This document shows positions 45,259 through 54,726 of a stretch of 64,000 nucleotides of DNA, in pieces. The notes below the pieces were generated by a model. The model was not told where the DNA came from. It made no database searches and saw only the letters and a list, made by a program, of their open reading frames with translations. Source of the stretch: Marinigracilibium pacificum (GTDB lineage Bacteria > Bacteroidota > Bacteroidia > Cytophagales > Cyclobacteriaceae); the NCBI RefSeq assembly GCF_012926615.1, contig NZ_JABBNU010000007.1:124001-188000 (forward strand), written 5' to 3'. Position numbers and translations under genes: made by a program. Each line of letters opens with the position of its first letter. Positions within the stretch are counted from its first letter, which is position 1.

Positions 45259-46986
45259 TTATATACTTAGGTCTTTTTGAATTGTTTCCGCTTTATCTTT
45301 CAAAAGTTGTATTGAATTATCATATTCTGATTTGTTAGCAAGCGGATTTTTAACACTAATGTAGAATTTGATTTTTGGTTCGGTTCCTGACGGTCTTGCA
45401 GATACTTTGGAACCATCTTCCAAAATGAATTGAAGTACATTACTTTTAGGAAGATCAATTTTCTCGGTTTTGCCTGTAACCAGGTTTTTTGACTCGAGAT
45501 TTAAATAATCTTTGACTTCCTTAACTTTTATACCACCTAGAGATTCCGGAGGAGTGGATCGCAGGTTTTGCATCATTTTACTGATTTCTTCTGCGCCAGA
45601 TTTTCCTTTCTTTGTAATGGATACTAAAGTCTCATTATAATGGCCATACTCCTGGTATATCTCAAGTAATATATCAAATAATGACCTTCCGTTATCTTTT
45701 GCCCAGGCAGCCATTTCAGCTATCAAAGCACATGATGCAATGGCATCTTTATCTCTTACTGCATCACCTATCAGGTATCCATAACTTTCTTCACCTCCAA
45801 CTAGGTACTTTTCTTTGCCCTCCAAAGACCTGATTAAAGCAGCAATATGTTTAAATCCAGTTAAAGTGTCGTATGACTTAACATCAAATGAATCAGCAAT
45901 TTCTTTAATCAGTTCAGTAGTAACGATTGTTTTTACTATAAATTCATTACCCTTGAAGCCAACATTATTTTTATAAGCTTGTAAAATATAATATATAAGT
46001 AAAGAACCAGTTTGATTGCCATTTAAAAGTTGCCACTCATTTTTGTGATTTTTTACGGCTATACCAACCCTGTCACTATCCGGATCTGTTGCCATAAGAA
46101 GGTCAGCATCTAATTCTTTTGCTTTTTGTAATCCAATTGATAGAGCTTCAGCCTCTTCAGGGTTTGGGTAAACTACAGTTGGGAAATTACCATTCGGAGT
46201 AGCTTGTTCCTCAACAACATGGACTCCCTTGAATCCAAACCGTTTTAAAATTTCCGGAACCAGTGTGATTCCCGTACCATGTAATGGTGAAAAGACAATT
46301 TTCATATCTTCATTATTCTTAATTGCTTTTTCATTAAGTGATAATGACTTGATTTGATCAAGGTAACTTTCATCAACCTCTTTGCCAATAGATTCAATTA
46401 AATCAGGGTTGCCTTCAAAAAATACCTGATCAAAATCTGTAATTTTTAACACTTCATCAATGATATTTTTATCATGGGGTGCAATTACCTGAGCACCATC
46501 GTTCCAATAAGCTTTGTAGCCGTTATATTCTTTAGGGTTATGAGAGGCTGTTAAAACTACACCACTATGACAACCGAATTTTCTGATTGCAAAAGATAAT
46601 TCCGGAGTTGGTCTAAGGTCTTCAAATAGATAAACTTTAAAGCCATTTGCACTAAAAACATTGGCAGTTATTTCAGCAAATTTTCGACTGTTGTTACGCG
46701 AATCATGTGCTATGGCAACCTTGATATCTTCTCCTTCAAATGATTTTTTTAAATAGTTTGAAAGGCCTTGAGTCGCCATTCCAACTGTATATTTATTCAT
46801 TCGGTTAGTGCCGGGTCCCATAATTCCTCTTAACCCACCTGTACCAAATTCTAAGTCCCTATAGAATGAATCAACCAGTTCATCTTCTTTGCCATTATTT
46901 TGAAGATCTTTAATTTGTGATTTTAGATCCTGGTCGATTTCACTGTTCAACCAGTGATTAATTTTGTTTTGAATAGTTTGCTCCAT
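45259..46986 (-). CDS. Phospho-sugar mutase (phosphoglucomutase/phosphomannomutase)
   Basis: A 575-residue alpha-D-phosphohexomutase, cytoplasmic. All four functional loops are visible: the phosphoserine loop TASHNPKEYNGYK, the metal-binding loop DPDSDRVGIAV, the sugar-binding loop GGEESYGYLIG, and the phosphate-binding loop SARPSGTEPKIKFYI. It interconverts glucose-1-P/glucose-6-P and/or mannose-1-P/mannose-6-P; the length (575) fits the PgcA-like group usual in Bacteroidota. It lies 102 bases upstream of murB on the same strand, but a terminator lies between them. Confidence 0.93.
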   Translation of the reverse strand: MEQTIQNKINHWLNSEIDQDLKSQIKDLQNNGKEDELVDSFYRDLEFGTGGLRGIMGPGTNRMNKYTVGMATQGLSNYLKKSFEGEDIKVAIAHDSRNNSRKFAEITANVFSANGFKVYLFEDLRPTPELSFAIRKFGCHSGVVLTASHNPKEYNGYKAYWNDGAQVIAPHDKNIIDEVLKITDFDQVFFEGNPDLIESIGKEVDESYLDQIKSLSLNEKAIKNNEDMKIVFSPLHGTGITLVPEILKRFGFKGVHVVEEQATPNGNFPTVVYPNPEEAEALSIGLQKAKELDADLLMATDPDSDRVGIAVKNHKNEWQLLNGNQTGSLLIYYILQAYKNNVGFKGNEFIVKTIVTTELIKEIADSFDVKSYDTLTGFKHIAALIRSLEGKEKYLVGGEESYGYLIGDAVRDKDAIASCALIAEMAAWAKDNGRSLFDILLEIYQEYGHYNETLVSITKKGKSGAEEISKMMQNLRSTPPESLGGIKVKEVKDYLNLESKNLVTGKTEKIDLPKSNVLQFILEDGSKVSARPSGTEPKIKFYISVKNPLANKSEYDNSIQLLKDKAETIQKDLSI

Positions 46987-47012
46987 TTGGAAATGTTAAA
47001 CCTTTAAAAAAT

Positions 47013-47043
47013 AAAAGACAACCTGAAAATACAGATTGTCTTT
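47013..47043 (-). terminator. Terminator after the HPPD gene
   Basis: AAAGACAA pairs with TTGTCTTT around a 15-base loop with further CTG/CAG pairing; on the minus strand it is followed by a T-rich run. Confidence 0.65.
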
Positions 47044-47069
47044 AAAATTGTAAAGTTTTTATTGAAAAA

Positions 47070-48170
47070 TTACAAGTTACCTCGTAATTCTTGTTCTCTT
47101 TCTATTGCTTCGAACAATGCTTTGAAGTTTCCTTTACCAAAAGACTTTGCTCCTTTTCTTTGAATAATTTCAAAGAATAAAGTAGGTCTGTCTTGTAATG
47201 GCTTAGTGAATATCTGTAGTAAATAACCTTCATCATCTCTATCAACAAGAATGTTTAGATCTCTTAAAGGTTTAATATCTTCATCAATATCACCAACTCT
47301 TTCTAATAGGTCATCGTAATAAGTCTCAGGGACTTCCAGAAATTGTAAACCTCTTTTTCTTAGCTCACCAACTGTTTCGATGATATCGTCAGTAGCGATA
47401 GCAAGGTGCTGAACACCAGCGCCATGGTAGAAGTCCAGGTATTCTTCAATTTGTGATTTTTTAATACCATCAGCAGGTTCGTTAATTGGGAATTTCACAT
47501 ATCCATTTCCATTTGATACCACTTTAGACATTAAAGCTGTGTACTTTGTGCTAATATCTTTGTCATCAAATGTAACCAGTAGATTGAATCCCATAACATC
47601 TTCATAGAACTTAACCCACTCATTCATTTTGCCAAGCTCAACATTACCTACAGCATGGTCGATGTATTTAAATCCAACCGGACTGATTTCCATGTTGCTT
47701 TCACTAGCTTCAAAACCAGGCATAAAAGGTCCGCTGTAATTCGAACGCTCAACAAAAGTATGGATAGTTTCTCCATAGGTATGAATAGAAGCAATTTTAA
47801 CTTCTCCATTTTCATCCTTTAAAGTTTGAGGTTCAGAATAAGATTTCGCTCCTCTTTGCATTGTTTCGTAATATGATTTTTCAGCATCATCTACCCACAA
47901 AGCCATCACTTTTACTCCATCACCATGTTTTAACACATGCTGACATACAGGAGAATCAGGATGAAAACCTGACGTAAAAACTAATCTTAATTTATCCTGT
48001 TGGAGAACATAAGAAGCTCTGTCTCTTACACCAGTTTCAGGTCCGGCATAAGCTACCCATTTAAACCCAAACATGTACTGGTAATATACAGCAGCTTGTT
48101 TTGCATTACCCACGTAAAATTCAACGTGGTCTGTACCGTTTATCGGTAAGAAATCTTCTTGGTTACTCAT
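47070..48170 (-). CDS. hppD: 4-hydroxyphenylpyruvate dioxygenase
   Basis: A 366-residue iron enzyme converting 4-hydroxyphenylpyruvate to homogentisate in tyrosine breakdown. Two VOC-type halves are seen: N-terminal GTDHVEFYVGNAKQAAVYYQYMFGF and C-terminal KYIDHAVGNVELGKMNEWVKFYEDVMGFN. Iron ligands: His in DHAVGN, His in VQHLAIATDDI, and Glu in PTLFFEIIQR. The C-terminal gating helix (GNFKALFEAIEREQ) is present. The length is typical. Homogentisate dioxygenase is not in the window. Confidence 0.97.
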   Translation of the reverse strand: MSNQEDFLPINGTDHVEFYVGNAKQAAVYYQYMFGFKWVAYAGPETGVRDRASYVLQQDKLRLVFTSGFHPDSPVCQHVLKHGDGVKVMALWVDDAEKSYYETMQRGAKSYSEPQTLKDENGEVKIASIHTYGETIHTFVERSNYSGPFMPGFEASESNMEISPVGFKYIDHAVGNVELGKMNEWVKFYEDVMGFNLLVTFDDKDISTKYTALMSKVVSNGNGYVKFPINEPADGIKKSQIEEYLDFYHGAGVQHLAIATDDIIETVGELRKRGLQFLEVPETYYDDLLERVGDIDEDIKPLRDLNILVDRDDEGYLLQIFTKPLQDRPTLFFEIIQRKGAKSFGKGNFKALFEAIEREQELRGNL

Positions 48171-48192
48171 ATTATTTTTGGTTAATGTTGTA

Positions 48193-48200
48193 CAAATTTA
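48193..48200 (-). promoter_or_regulatory. Candidate -7 element for the HPPD gene
   Basis: On the minus strand this reads TAAATTTG, fitting the Bacteroidota -7 consensus TAnnTTTG, 23 bases before the start codon. Confidence 0.4.
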
Positions 48201-48367
48201 ATTCTTTTACAATAGAAAATAAAGTAATATCCTTACACTTCTTTTATTATATTATTCCGAGAAAATATTACACTATTTGATTTGAGATCTTACAATAAAT
48301 TATCGCTTTAATCCTTGCGATAATCAAAGCCAATGAGGAAGTTTGTATAAGATAAACCCAAAAAATC

Positions 48368-48790
48368 ATGGAAATAGAAAAGCTAAATGAGGCAATTACG
48401 GAAATTGTAGAAAAGAGGGCCGCATTGTCAAAACTCAAGCAAGGTGATGACAGGTATAATCTGGTTAAGAGTGATCTTGATCATTTGGAATCAGAATTTA
48501 AGGAAAGCTTTTATGCTGATATGAATGAAATTTTATATGATGTGCATGATGAGTTTTGTCCTGATAATGATGTATGGAGTCCTATTAAATATTTTGCTGA
48601 AACATATACTATTGGTGAAGGAGGCAAATATATTGCTGCAAATGATCAGGGTTTGAAAGTTCAGGTTGATGATTTTGACGGAAAGGAATGCAGGCTTGTA
48701 ATTTTACCTAATCCGGCAAGAATCGAGCTAAGAATAGATGGGGAACCTACAATAGTTGCATGGCACATGAATAAATCAAAAATGGTATAA
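48368..48790 (+). CDS. Conserved-looking soluble protein of unknown function
   Basis: A 140-residue protein that I do not recognise. Residues 1-55 are helical with heptad spacing (EKLNEAITEIVEKRAALSKL, then LVKSDLDHLESEFKESFY), probably a short coiled-coil hairpin. Residues 55-140 look like a compact beta domain (DGKECRLVILPNPARIELRIDG), with one cysteine in DEFCPDND. There is no signal peptide, so it is likely cytoplasmic. It has its own terminator one base after the stop and is a single-gene unit between HPPD and trpS. Confidence 0.6.
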   Translation: MEIEKLNEAITEIVEKRAALSKLKQGDDRYNLVKSDLDHLESEFKESFYADMNEILYDVHDEFCPDNDVWSPIKYFAETYTIGEGGKYIAANDQGLKVQVDDFDGKECRLVILPNPARIELRIDGEPTIVAWHMNKSKMV

Positions 48791-48813
48791 AAAAAGGGGC
48801 AAAAGCCCCTTTT
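48791..48813. terminator. Bidirectional terminator before trpS
   Basis: AAAAGGGGC and GCCCCTTTT pair around AAAA; serves the rightward gene that ends at 48790 and the leftward trpS. Confidence 0.92.
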
Positions 48814-48817
48814 AATT

Positions 48818-49786
48818 TTAGTATCCCAAAACTTTTCTCACCTTTTCAAGTGTTGGTCGGGCTATTTCTCTTGCTTTGGCTTCACCTTTTTCAAGTTGAG
48901 CATGTAGCTCATCAAGGTTATCCATATAATAATTATATTTTTCTCTTTCTTCTTTAAAAGTTTCTAGAATTAGCTCAAGAAGCTCTTTCTTAGCATGTCC
49001 ATAACCAAAATTTCCCCCAAGATATTTTTGTCTTAATTCTTTAGTTTGATTTTCATCAGCCAGAAGACTATACAAACTAAACACATTACAAGTATCAGGA
49101 TCTTTTGGTTCTTCAAGAGGAGTACTGTCAGTAATTATTGACATCACTTGTTTCTTTAATTGCTTCTCAGGAAGAAAAATATCAATTGTATTTCCGTAAG
49201 ATTTACTCATTTTTTGTCCATCTGTACCTGGAACCGTCATTACTTTTTCGTCAATGATAGCCTCAGGTAATACAAATACTTCACCGTATTTTGCATTAAA
49301 AGATGATGCAATATCTCTGGTCATTTCAAGGTGTTGCTTCTGGTCTTTACCTACAGGAACAAAATCCGCATCATAAAGAATTATGTCGCAAGCCATTAAT
49401 ACAGGATAAGTAAATAAGCCAGCATTAACATCACTCAATCGATCAGATTTATCCTTAAATGAATGGGCATTTGCCAGCATTGGAAAAGGAGTAAAACAAT
49501 TCATATACCAGGTTAATTCACAAACCTCAGGAATTTGGGATTGTCTATAAAAGATGTTTTTGTCAGTATCAAAACCACAAGCAAGCCATGCCGCTGCCAC
49601 TGCCTCAACATTTTTAACTCTTTCATCTCCTTCTTTAATTGATGTTAGAGAATGGAGGTCAGCAATAAAAAATAATGATTCACTATTTTCTTTTTTTGAT
49701 AGAGCAATAGCAGGTTTTATAGCTCCTAAAATATTACCTAAATGAGGTTTTCCCGAACTTTGGATTCCTGTAAGTATTCTTGGCAT
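48818..49786 (-). CDS. trpS: Tryptophanyl-tRNA synthetase
   Basis: A 322-residue class I aminoacyl-tRNA synthetase charging tRNA-Trp. The HIGH-like motif is in SSGKPHLGNILG and the KMSKS motif in GQKMSKSYGN. Other family segments are FFIADLHSLTSI, TWYMNCFTPF, YPVLMACDIILYDADFVPVGKDQKQHLEMTRDIA. The length is typical of the bacterial form. It is a single gene here, convergent with the preceding unknown protein. Confidence 0.97.
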   Translation of the reverse strand: MPRILTGIQSSGKPHLGNILGAIKPAIALSKKENSESLFFIADLHSLTSIKEGDERVKNVEAVAAAWLACGFDTDKNIFYRQSQIPEVCELTWYMNCFTPFPMLANAHSFKDKSDRLSDVNAGLFTYPVLMACDIILYDADFVPVGKDQKQHLEMTRDIASSFNAKYGEVFVLPEAIIDEKVMTVPGTDGQKMSKSYGNTIDIFLPEKQLKKQVMSIITDSTPLEEPKDPDTCNVFSLYSLLADENQTKELRQKYLGGNFGYGHAKKELLELILETFKEEREKYNYYMDNLDELHAQLEKGEAKAREIARPTLEKVRKVLGY

Positions 49787-49927
49787 AATATATCCTTAGA
49801 TTTATATTAAGGGGCAAAGATAACTAACCATTAATTAAAAATGTAATATAGTTTACTATTACAATCGTTAATTAAAGGTTGGTTCAACAATTAATGATTA
49901 TTTTTGTAGGAATTTAAAACTTTTAAT

Positions 49928-51007
49928 ATGATTCGATCAATAGTCTTTTTATGTTTTCTGGCCTTTTTTGAAATCTCAGCTTTGGCACAAGCTAAAATTG
50001 AGTTTCGCCAAACCAAACATAATTTTGGTGAAATAGAAGAGGAGGGTGGACCTGTTAAGCATACTTTTGTTTTTGAAAATACAGGAAATGATACCCTTAG
50101 AATTGAGAATGTAAGAGCAAGTTGTGGATGCACAACTCCAGCATGGACTAAACAAGATGTAATGCCTGGAGATACAGGATATATTATTGCGGAATACAAT
50201 CCTTTTAATAGACCGGGAGGCTTTAATAAATCATTAACTGTCAATTCTAATGCTGATAAACAGGTGACTACTTTACAAATAAGTGGTCGAGTAAAACCTA
50301 AACCCAAAGGTCCGGCAGATGATTTTCCTACCGCAATGGGAGATCTTAGGGTGAAATTTCGTGCATTACCTCTTGGTAATATTACTAATCAAGGTGTTGT
50401 AACCAAGGAGTTTGAAATATTTAACCAGGGTGATGAAAAAATGGTTTTTGATCCTAATCAAGTTACCACTCCTGATCACATAAATTTAGTATTTGAACCG
50501 GCTGTTTTAAATACTGAAAAAAGAGGAAAGCTTATTGTCTATTATGATACAAAAAAGAAAGATGATTTGGGCTACTTCACTGAGCCAGTAAGTTTTGTGA
50601 CCAGTGAAAAAACTGATAGTCTGAAAACTTTATATGTTACTGCATTTATAAAGGAATATTTTCCTCCAATGACTGATGCTGAATTAGCAAAGGCGCCTAA
50701 AATTAGTATTTCAGACAGAAGCCATAATTTAGGAACCATAAAAGAAGGTGATGTGGCAGAATCAGAGTTTTCCATTTCAAATTTTGGAAAGGAAACGCTC
50801 CATATAAGAAAGTTATTGGCTAATTGTAGCTGTATTGAGGTTACTGCTGAAAAAGATAAATTAAAACCAGGTCAAAGTACCACTATAAAGGTTGTTTTCA
50901 ATAGTGATGGAAGAGTAGGGTACCAAACCAAAAATATAACTATTTTCAGTAACGATCCTGTGAAAAGTACAGTTCAAGTGACTGTAAAGGCTAAAATTGA
51001 TAATTAA
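49928..51007 (+). CDS. DUF1573 exported protein with two copies of the domain
   Basis: A 359-residue protein with a signal peptide (MIRSIVFLCFLAFFEISALA). Two DUF1573 (MSP/ASPM-like Ig fold) domains: one about 25-110, with NFGEIEEEGGPVKHTFVFEN and CGCTTPAWTKQDVMPGDTG, and one about 255-359, with NLGTIKEGDVAESEFSISN and CSCIEVTAEKDKLKPGQST. A middle section resembles a third degenerate Ig-like domain. Such proteins are common in the Bacteroidota envelope; their function is unknown. It is followed by a terminator. Confidence 0.9.
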   Translation: MIRSIVFLCFLAFFEISALAQAKIEFRQTKHNFGEIEEEGGPVKHTFVFENTGNDTLRIENVRASCGCTTPAWTKQDVMPGDTGYIIAEYNPFNRPGGFNKSLTVNSNADKQVTTLQISGRVKPKPKGPADDFPTAMGDLRVKFRALPLGNITNQGVVTKEFEIFNQGDEKMVFDPNQVTTPDHINLVFEPAVLNTEKRGKLIVYYDTKKKDDLGYFTEPVSFVTSEKTDSLKTLYVTAFIKEYFPPMTDAELAKAPKISISDRSHNLGTIKEGDVAESEFSISNFGKETLHIRKLLANCSCIEVTAEKDKLKPGQSTTIKVVFNSDGRVGYQTKNITIFSNDPVKSTVQVTVKAKIDN

Positions 51008-51027
51008 AATTCTATCTCAATATTAAT

Positions 51028-51057
51028 AAAGACCTCAAATTGAGGTCTTTTTTTTTT
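51028..51057 (+). terminator. Terminator after the DUF1573 gene
   Basis: AAAGACCTC pairs with GAGGTCTTT around AAATT, followed by a long T run. Confidence 0.92.
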
Positions 51058-51123
51058 GGTGTTCTTTAACAAGATTGTTATTTTTTAAATATGTGTAAAA
51101 TAAAAAATAAAGGAGTTTTCAAA

Positions 51124-51684
51124 ATGAAAAATTTATATCAGGTTATTGTTTTGTCACTTCTTATGTCGTTGATTTCATGTGGTGGCGAAACAAATCAGAA
51201 TTCCGAAAATCAAGAAGAAATCATTGAAGTGCCAGAGATGACTGAAGAACAACCAAATTTTTGGGAGCAAACAATTAATGATGTTGATCTCTATGAGATA
51301 GATAATGAAGCTGGAAAGGAAATTTCACTTGAGGGATTTCTGGAAGAGGTTGGACCATCAATTTCAAACTCTGCAGATATTGATGCGGTTAAAATCATTT
51401 CTTTTAAAGAAATCGGAAGTTGTAAACTGTTAGCATTTAAAATTTTATCAGGTACAAAGTCTAAAGTGGGGCTTGTAGCAATCAATCAGGATTTTGAAGG
51501 GGGAATACTAAATATGTACAGTGATAAAGATGAGGGACTGTCCGGAATGGAGGATACCATTTCTAATATAATTTATACTCCAAATGGAGTCAGAATTGAA
51601 ATGTATCATTCTGATGATTTGGATAATATGTTTGACTCAAAGGAATTGACCCTCAATAGCAATTGTGAGCTTGTCGTAAATTAA
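51124..51684 (+). CDS. Small lipoprotein of unknown function
   Basis: A 186-residue lipoprotein from ATG 51124, chosen because it begins MKNLYQVIVLSLLMSLISCGG, a clean signal peptide with lipobox LISC (C19). The frame is open to 51091, but those 11 codons do not extend the signal sensibly. After the cysteine comes an acidic linker (ENQEEIIEVPEMTEEQ), then about 120 residues that look like an alpha/beta domain. I do not recognise the family. It has its own terminator and stands alone. Confidence 0.65.
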   Translation: MKNLYQVIVLSLLMSLISCGGETNQNSENQEEIIEVPEMTEEQPNFWEQTINDVDLYEIDNEAGKEISLEGFLEEVGPSISNSADIDAVKIISFKEIGSCKLLAFKILSGTKSKVGLVAINQDFEGGILNMYSDKDEGLSGMEDTISNIIYTPNGVRIEMYHSDDLDNMFDSKELTLNSNCELVVN

Positions 51685-51696
51685 ATATGAAATATC

Positions 51697-51719
51697 AAGG
51701 GGCTTAATGCCCCTTTTTT
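51697..51719. terminator. Bidirectional terminator after the small lipoprotein
   Basis: AAGGGGC pairs with GCCCCTT around TTAAT, followed by T residues; it overlaps the stop codon of the convergent META gene. Confidence 0.88.
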
Positions 51720-52797
51720 AATCAGCTTTTTTAAATTCTAAAGAACCTCTGGAATTCTCGAGTATTAACTCGTTATTGTTGAATGAATATCTCAATAATC
51801 CTGAAGTTAATATTTCAGTAAACTGCGTTTCCAATGCTTCAGCCTGACATGTCATCTTTGTGCCAGCCAATTTATGGATAGAAAGTGAGTGATGATTAAA
51901 GCTTAACTCTCCTTTAACTCGATTACAACCGGTAAAACCAAATAGAACTTTATTGGTAAGATTGAATTCCAAGTATGGAGATTGTTTAAAAACAATTCCC
52001 GGGTCAAGACTCTTTTTATTTACAGATCGTAATACCCATATATCATGTAGTTTATAATCAGCTAAAAAATTCCCACAACCTTCAAGGGTTAGAGGCTGAT
52101 CCATACTAATTAACTTAAGTGTTACTGTAACTGAATATTCAAATGATTCTTTTAATTGATCATCAAAACACTCGGTTTTATTCAAAGTTAAAGTAAGCTG
52201 TCCTTTCGGTGTTTCACTTACAAATATTAGAGTATTTCCACTTTCATCACCACTATTTTTGGTTACGGGTGTAGAATAGTTTATTCCCGCATCCGGATAG
52301 GAAATAGTAATATTCTTTTCAAAATCAATATCAAGAGTCCAGTCTGGTGAATGACCTGATCCTGTGAAATCAATTCCTTTAATAGCTTTATCGATATAAT
52401 AATTTGGTTTTCTGATCTTGTTTGACAGTCTCGTTAGTATAATGTTTTCTTTTTCAACATCATTTCCGGAGTCCCATATTAATTTAAGTGAGTTTTCTTC
52501 AATTTTAAAGGTTTTAGTATTTTCTCCTTCTTTGGTTAATTCTATTTTACCATTATTAATACTCCATTTACCATCTGAAATTATTTCATTATTCTTCTTG
52601 TCTTCAAGAATAATTACTTCGTGAAAGTTTTTCTCAGATTCCAGAGTCAATTCATATCTAAAGGGTTCTGCTTCGTCAGTAGCTACTGCTCCAATCCAGG
52701 TTCCAAAAAATTGAGATTCTGTGAAATTCCCTGATTTGTCAACGGATTTACAGGAAAGCATAATTATCAGAAGTAACAATATATTTATTTTAGACAT
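51718..52797 (-). CDS. META domain lipoprotein
   Basis: A 359-residue lipoprotein (signal ending IMLSCKS, C16). The middle part is beta-rich: an N-terminal lipocalin-like stretch (SQFFGTWIGAVATDEAEPFRYELTLE) is followed by a second beta domain. The last ~110 residues form a META (HslJ-like) domain, recognised from LHDIWVLRSVN, FGFTGCNRVKGELSFN, KLAGTKMTC and the ending NNELILENSRGSLEF. META domains occur in stress-related and heat-shock lipoproteins; no enzyme activity is known. It is 30 bases after the serine hydrolase gene and probably co-transcribed with it. Confidence 0.82.
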   Translation of the reverse strand: MSKINILLLLIIMLSCKSVDKSGNFTESQFFGTWIGAVATDEAEPFRYELTLESEKNFHEVIILEDKKNNEIISDGKWSINNGKIELTKEGENTKTFKIEENSLKLIWDSGNDVEKENIILTRLSNKIRKPNYYIDKAIKGIDFTGSGHSPDWTLDIDFEKNITISYPDAGINYSTPVTKNSGDESGNTLIFVSETPKGQLTLTLNKTECFDDQLKESFEYSVTVTLKLISMDQPLTLEGCGNFLADYKLHDIWVLRSVNKKSLDPGIVFKQSPYLEFNLTNKVLFGFTGCNRVKGELSFNHHSLSIHKLAGTKMTCQAEALETQFTEILTSGLLRYSFNNNELILENSRGSLEFKKAD

Positions 52798-52827
52798 TAC
52801 TGCTTCTTTTTTACAAATTTACTAAGA

Positions 52828-53910
52828 TTATAATTGAGAATAATCGTTTGGAAACATCGGAGGAGGCTTTTTGAATATTTTTTTAACAATTTGGTTTCTA
52901 ACAGACAATCCTTTTGTAGAATTTACAAAGTAAACGACACCTAAGTCTTGTGTCAGGTTATAAAGTAAATAAGCTTTAAAATCTCCGTTATCTCCCCACT
53001 GAAATAGCCATTTATCATTTGTGTTAGATATTGTCCCAATTCCGGGAGCCCATCCAATGGTGTAGTTATTCAAAGTATCTACCCTTACCAAAGGTTCAAA
53101 AATTGAAGATTCATGTTTTAGGTAGTTCTGAATTAGTAAGGTGAATTCTTTCGCATTTGAATGAAGTGATGCAGGTGCAATTCCAGTATTGATTATTTGT
53201 TTATTACCTGGTTTATCCTCTTTATTATATGGATTAGCAGTGAAATTTTCCGGTTTATAAATAAAGGAGGTTTTATTTAATCCCATTCTGCTAAATAAGC
53301 TGTCTCTGGCAATCGTTTCCAGATTTTTACCAGCTATACTTTCCATTGCTTCTTGAAGCCAGATGTAGCCTTCTCCTGAATATCCAAATTTTGTTCCCGG
53401 AGTGAATTTGAAGTTCAGACTATCATTTTCATTAAATAAATTCTTGATATCAGTTACCTCGGTATCTGGCATTCCTCTCCAGTTTGGTAATCCGGATTGA
53501 TGGCTTAATAGCATTAAAGGGGTTATTTGAGAAGCATATTCAGGATAATTTGTCAATTTTAATTCTTGATAATTAGATAGAGGAGAATCAATGGGGATTA
53601 AATTTTGAAAACTACTTAAGTATAGATGAGCAAAAACTTGTTTGGATAATGAAGCAGCTTCAAATAATGTATTTTCATCTACTTTAATGCTATCACTAAT
53701 ATTTGCAAAGCCTCCATTGTATAAAAAAAGAGTAGAATCCCTGGTGAATACACTTAATGATATTCCCGGAATTATATTATTCCTGGTTAATGAGTCCAGT
53801 AGAGAATTTAATTCACCAAACCTTGTGTTTGTGTTCTCATCATTGTGGGTACATCCTGAAAACAATATGAGGTTTATAGTCAGGAAAATAGCCAGAACTA
53901 CCTTTTTCAT
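52828..53910 (-). CDS. Serine hydrolase of the beta-lactamase/class C PBP type
   Basis: A 360-residue exported protein with a lipoprotein signal (FSGCTHND, C20). The catalytic SxxK motif is in EAASLSKQVFAHLYL, and a Y-x-[NG] motif in FGYSGEGYIWLQE. The third-box KTG counterpart is not clear; WGDNGDFKAYLLYN may stand in for it. The family (Beta-lactamase, PF00144) includes esterases, peptidases and beta-lactamases. The lipoprotein anchor and lone context favour an envelope hydrolase; true beta-lactamase activity should not be assumed. Confidence 0.85.
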   Translation of the reverse strand: MKKVVLAIFLTINLILFSGCTHNDENTNTRFGELNSLLDSLTRNNIIPGISLSVFTRDSTLFLYNGGFANISDSIKVDENTLFEAASLSKQVFAHLYLSSFQNLIPIDSPLSNYQELKLTNYPEYASQITPLMLLSHQSGLPNWRGMPDTEVTDIKNLFNENDSLNFKFTPGTKFGYSGEGYIWLQEAMESIAGKNLETIARDSLFSRMGLNKTSFIYKPENFTANPYNKEDKPGNKQIINTGIAPASLHSNAKEFTLLIQNYLKHESSIFEPLVRVDTLNNYTIGWAPGIGTISNTNDKWLFQWGDNGDFKAYLLYNLTQDLGVVYFVNSTKGLSVRNQIVKKIFKKPPPMFPNDYSQL

Positions 53911-53916
53911 ATTATG

Positions 53917-54630
53917 TTACTTTAAAAGATATTTGACTTGAAGGTCTCCATATCCATAGATCGGAGCTTTTTTATGGAATTCCTGAAATATTTTACCAAA
54001 GTCAGTTGTTCCCTGGTCTTTAATTTCCTTAAGTATTTTTTTAGCTTTCAAATAAGAATCTCCATCGGCCTCAAGTGTTCTAACAACCTGGGCAAGTAGA
54101 GGAAGAACTGAAGATAATGAACGGGTTATTTTATGCATAGAAGCATAGTTTTTTTCACAATATGCAGTCCAAAGATGCTGCAAGGCTGAAAATTGATGAT
54201 ATGAAAGATTGATTTTAGCTTTGAAAGCCTTAGCTAATTCAATTTTATTCATATCTCCAAAGCCGTTTTTATAACCAACAGAGGGTAGTACTAAAGAAAT
54301 TTCTTTTAATGCATTAAAATTGATTAATGAAGTAGTAAACCATAAGTTCACCTGGCAGAATAAGTCGTGTTCAAACCAAAGATTTAGTTTGCTTCCCTTC
54401 TTAATGGCTGGGATTTTCATAATCTCGGGTATAGATTCTTTATAGTACTTTTCTATAGGTTCATTATACGCACTGCTTATAAATTCAGCTCTCATGTCAA
54501 ATAATCTGGGTAAAGAATCATCAATAGCCGGGCCTTGTGACATAGCTTCTCTCATGATAATTTTGTCACCTGAAGCTTCTTTTGGTAATCTCTTTAGTAG
54601 AGCGTCGCCGTTTAAGATATGAACATTCAT
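53917..54630 (-). CDS. DUF1835 domain protein
   Basis: About 237 residues from ATG at 54628-54630. The start was set there because the family begins MNVHILNGDALLKRLP; the open frame continues upstream without a conserved beginning. The N-terminal DUF1835 signature is followed by the IIMREAMSQGPAID and LWFEHDLFCQVNLWF segments, both family features. The C-terminal helical part ends YGYGDLQVKYLLK. The family is found in many bacteria, without a known function. It ends six bases before the serine hydrolase start, so these genes form an operon with the META gene. Confidence 0.82.
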   Translation of the reverse strand: MNVHILNGDALLKRLPKEASGDKIIMREAMSQGPAIDDSLPRLFDMRAEFISSAYNEPIEKYYKESIPEIMKIPAIKKGSKLNLWFEHDLFCQVNLWFTTSLINFNALKEISLVLPSVGYKNGFGDMNKIELAKAFKAKINLSYHQFSALQHLWTAYCEKNYASMHKITRSLSSVLPLLAQVVRTLEADGDSYLKAKKILKEIKDQGTTDFGKIFQEFHKKAPIYGYGDLQVKYLLK

Positions 54631-54726
54631 CTGGTAATTTTTAAAATAAAATAGCCTTGACCAAATAAGGTACAAGGCAAATTACTTTGTTATATGTGAT
54701 AATACAACTATTATTCGTCAGAGTGA

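Noticed and set aside
52828-53910. Antibiotic-resistance beta-lactamase
   Set aside because: It has SxxK and a Y-x-G motif, but the third box is unclear and family members are mostly esterases or peptidases, so resistance cannot be claimed.
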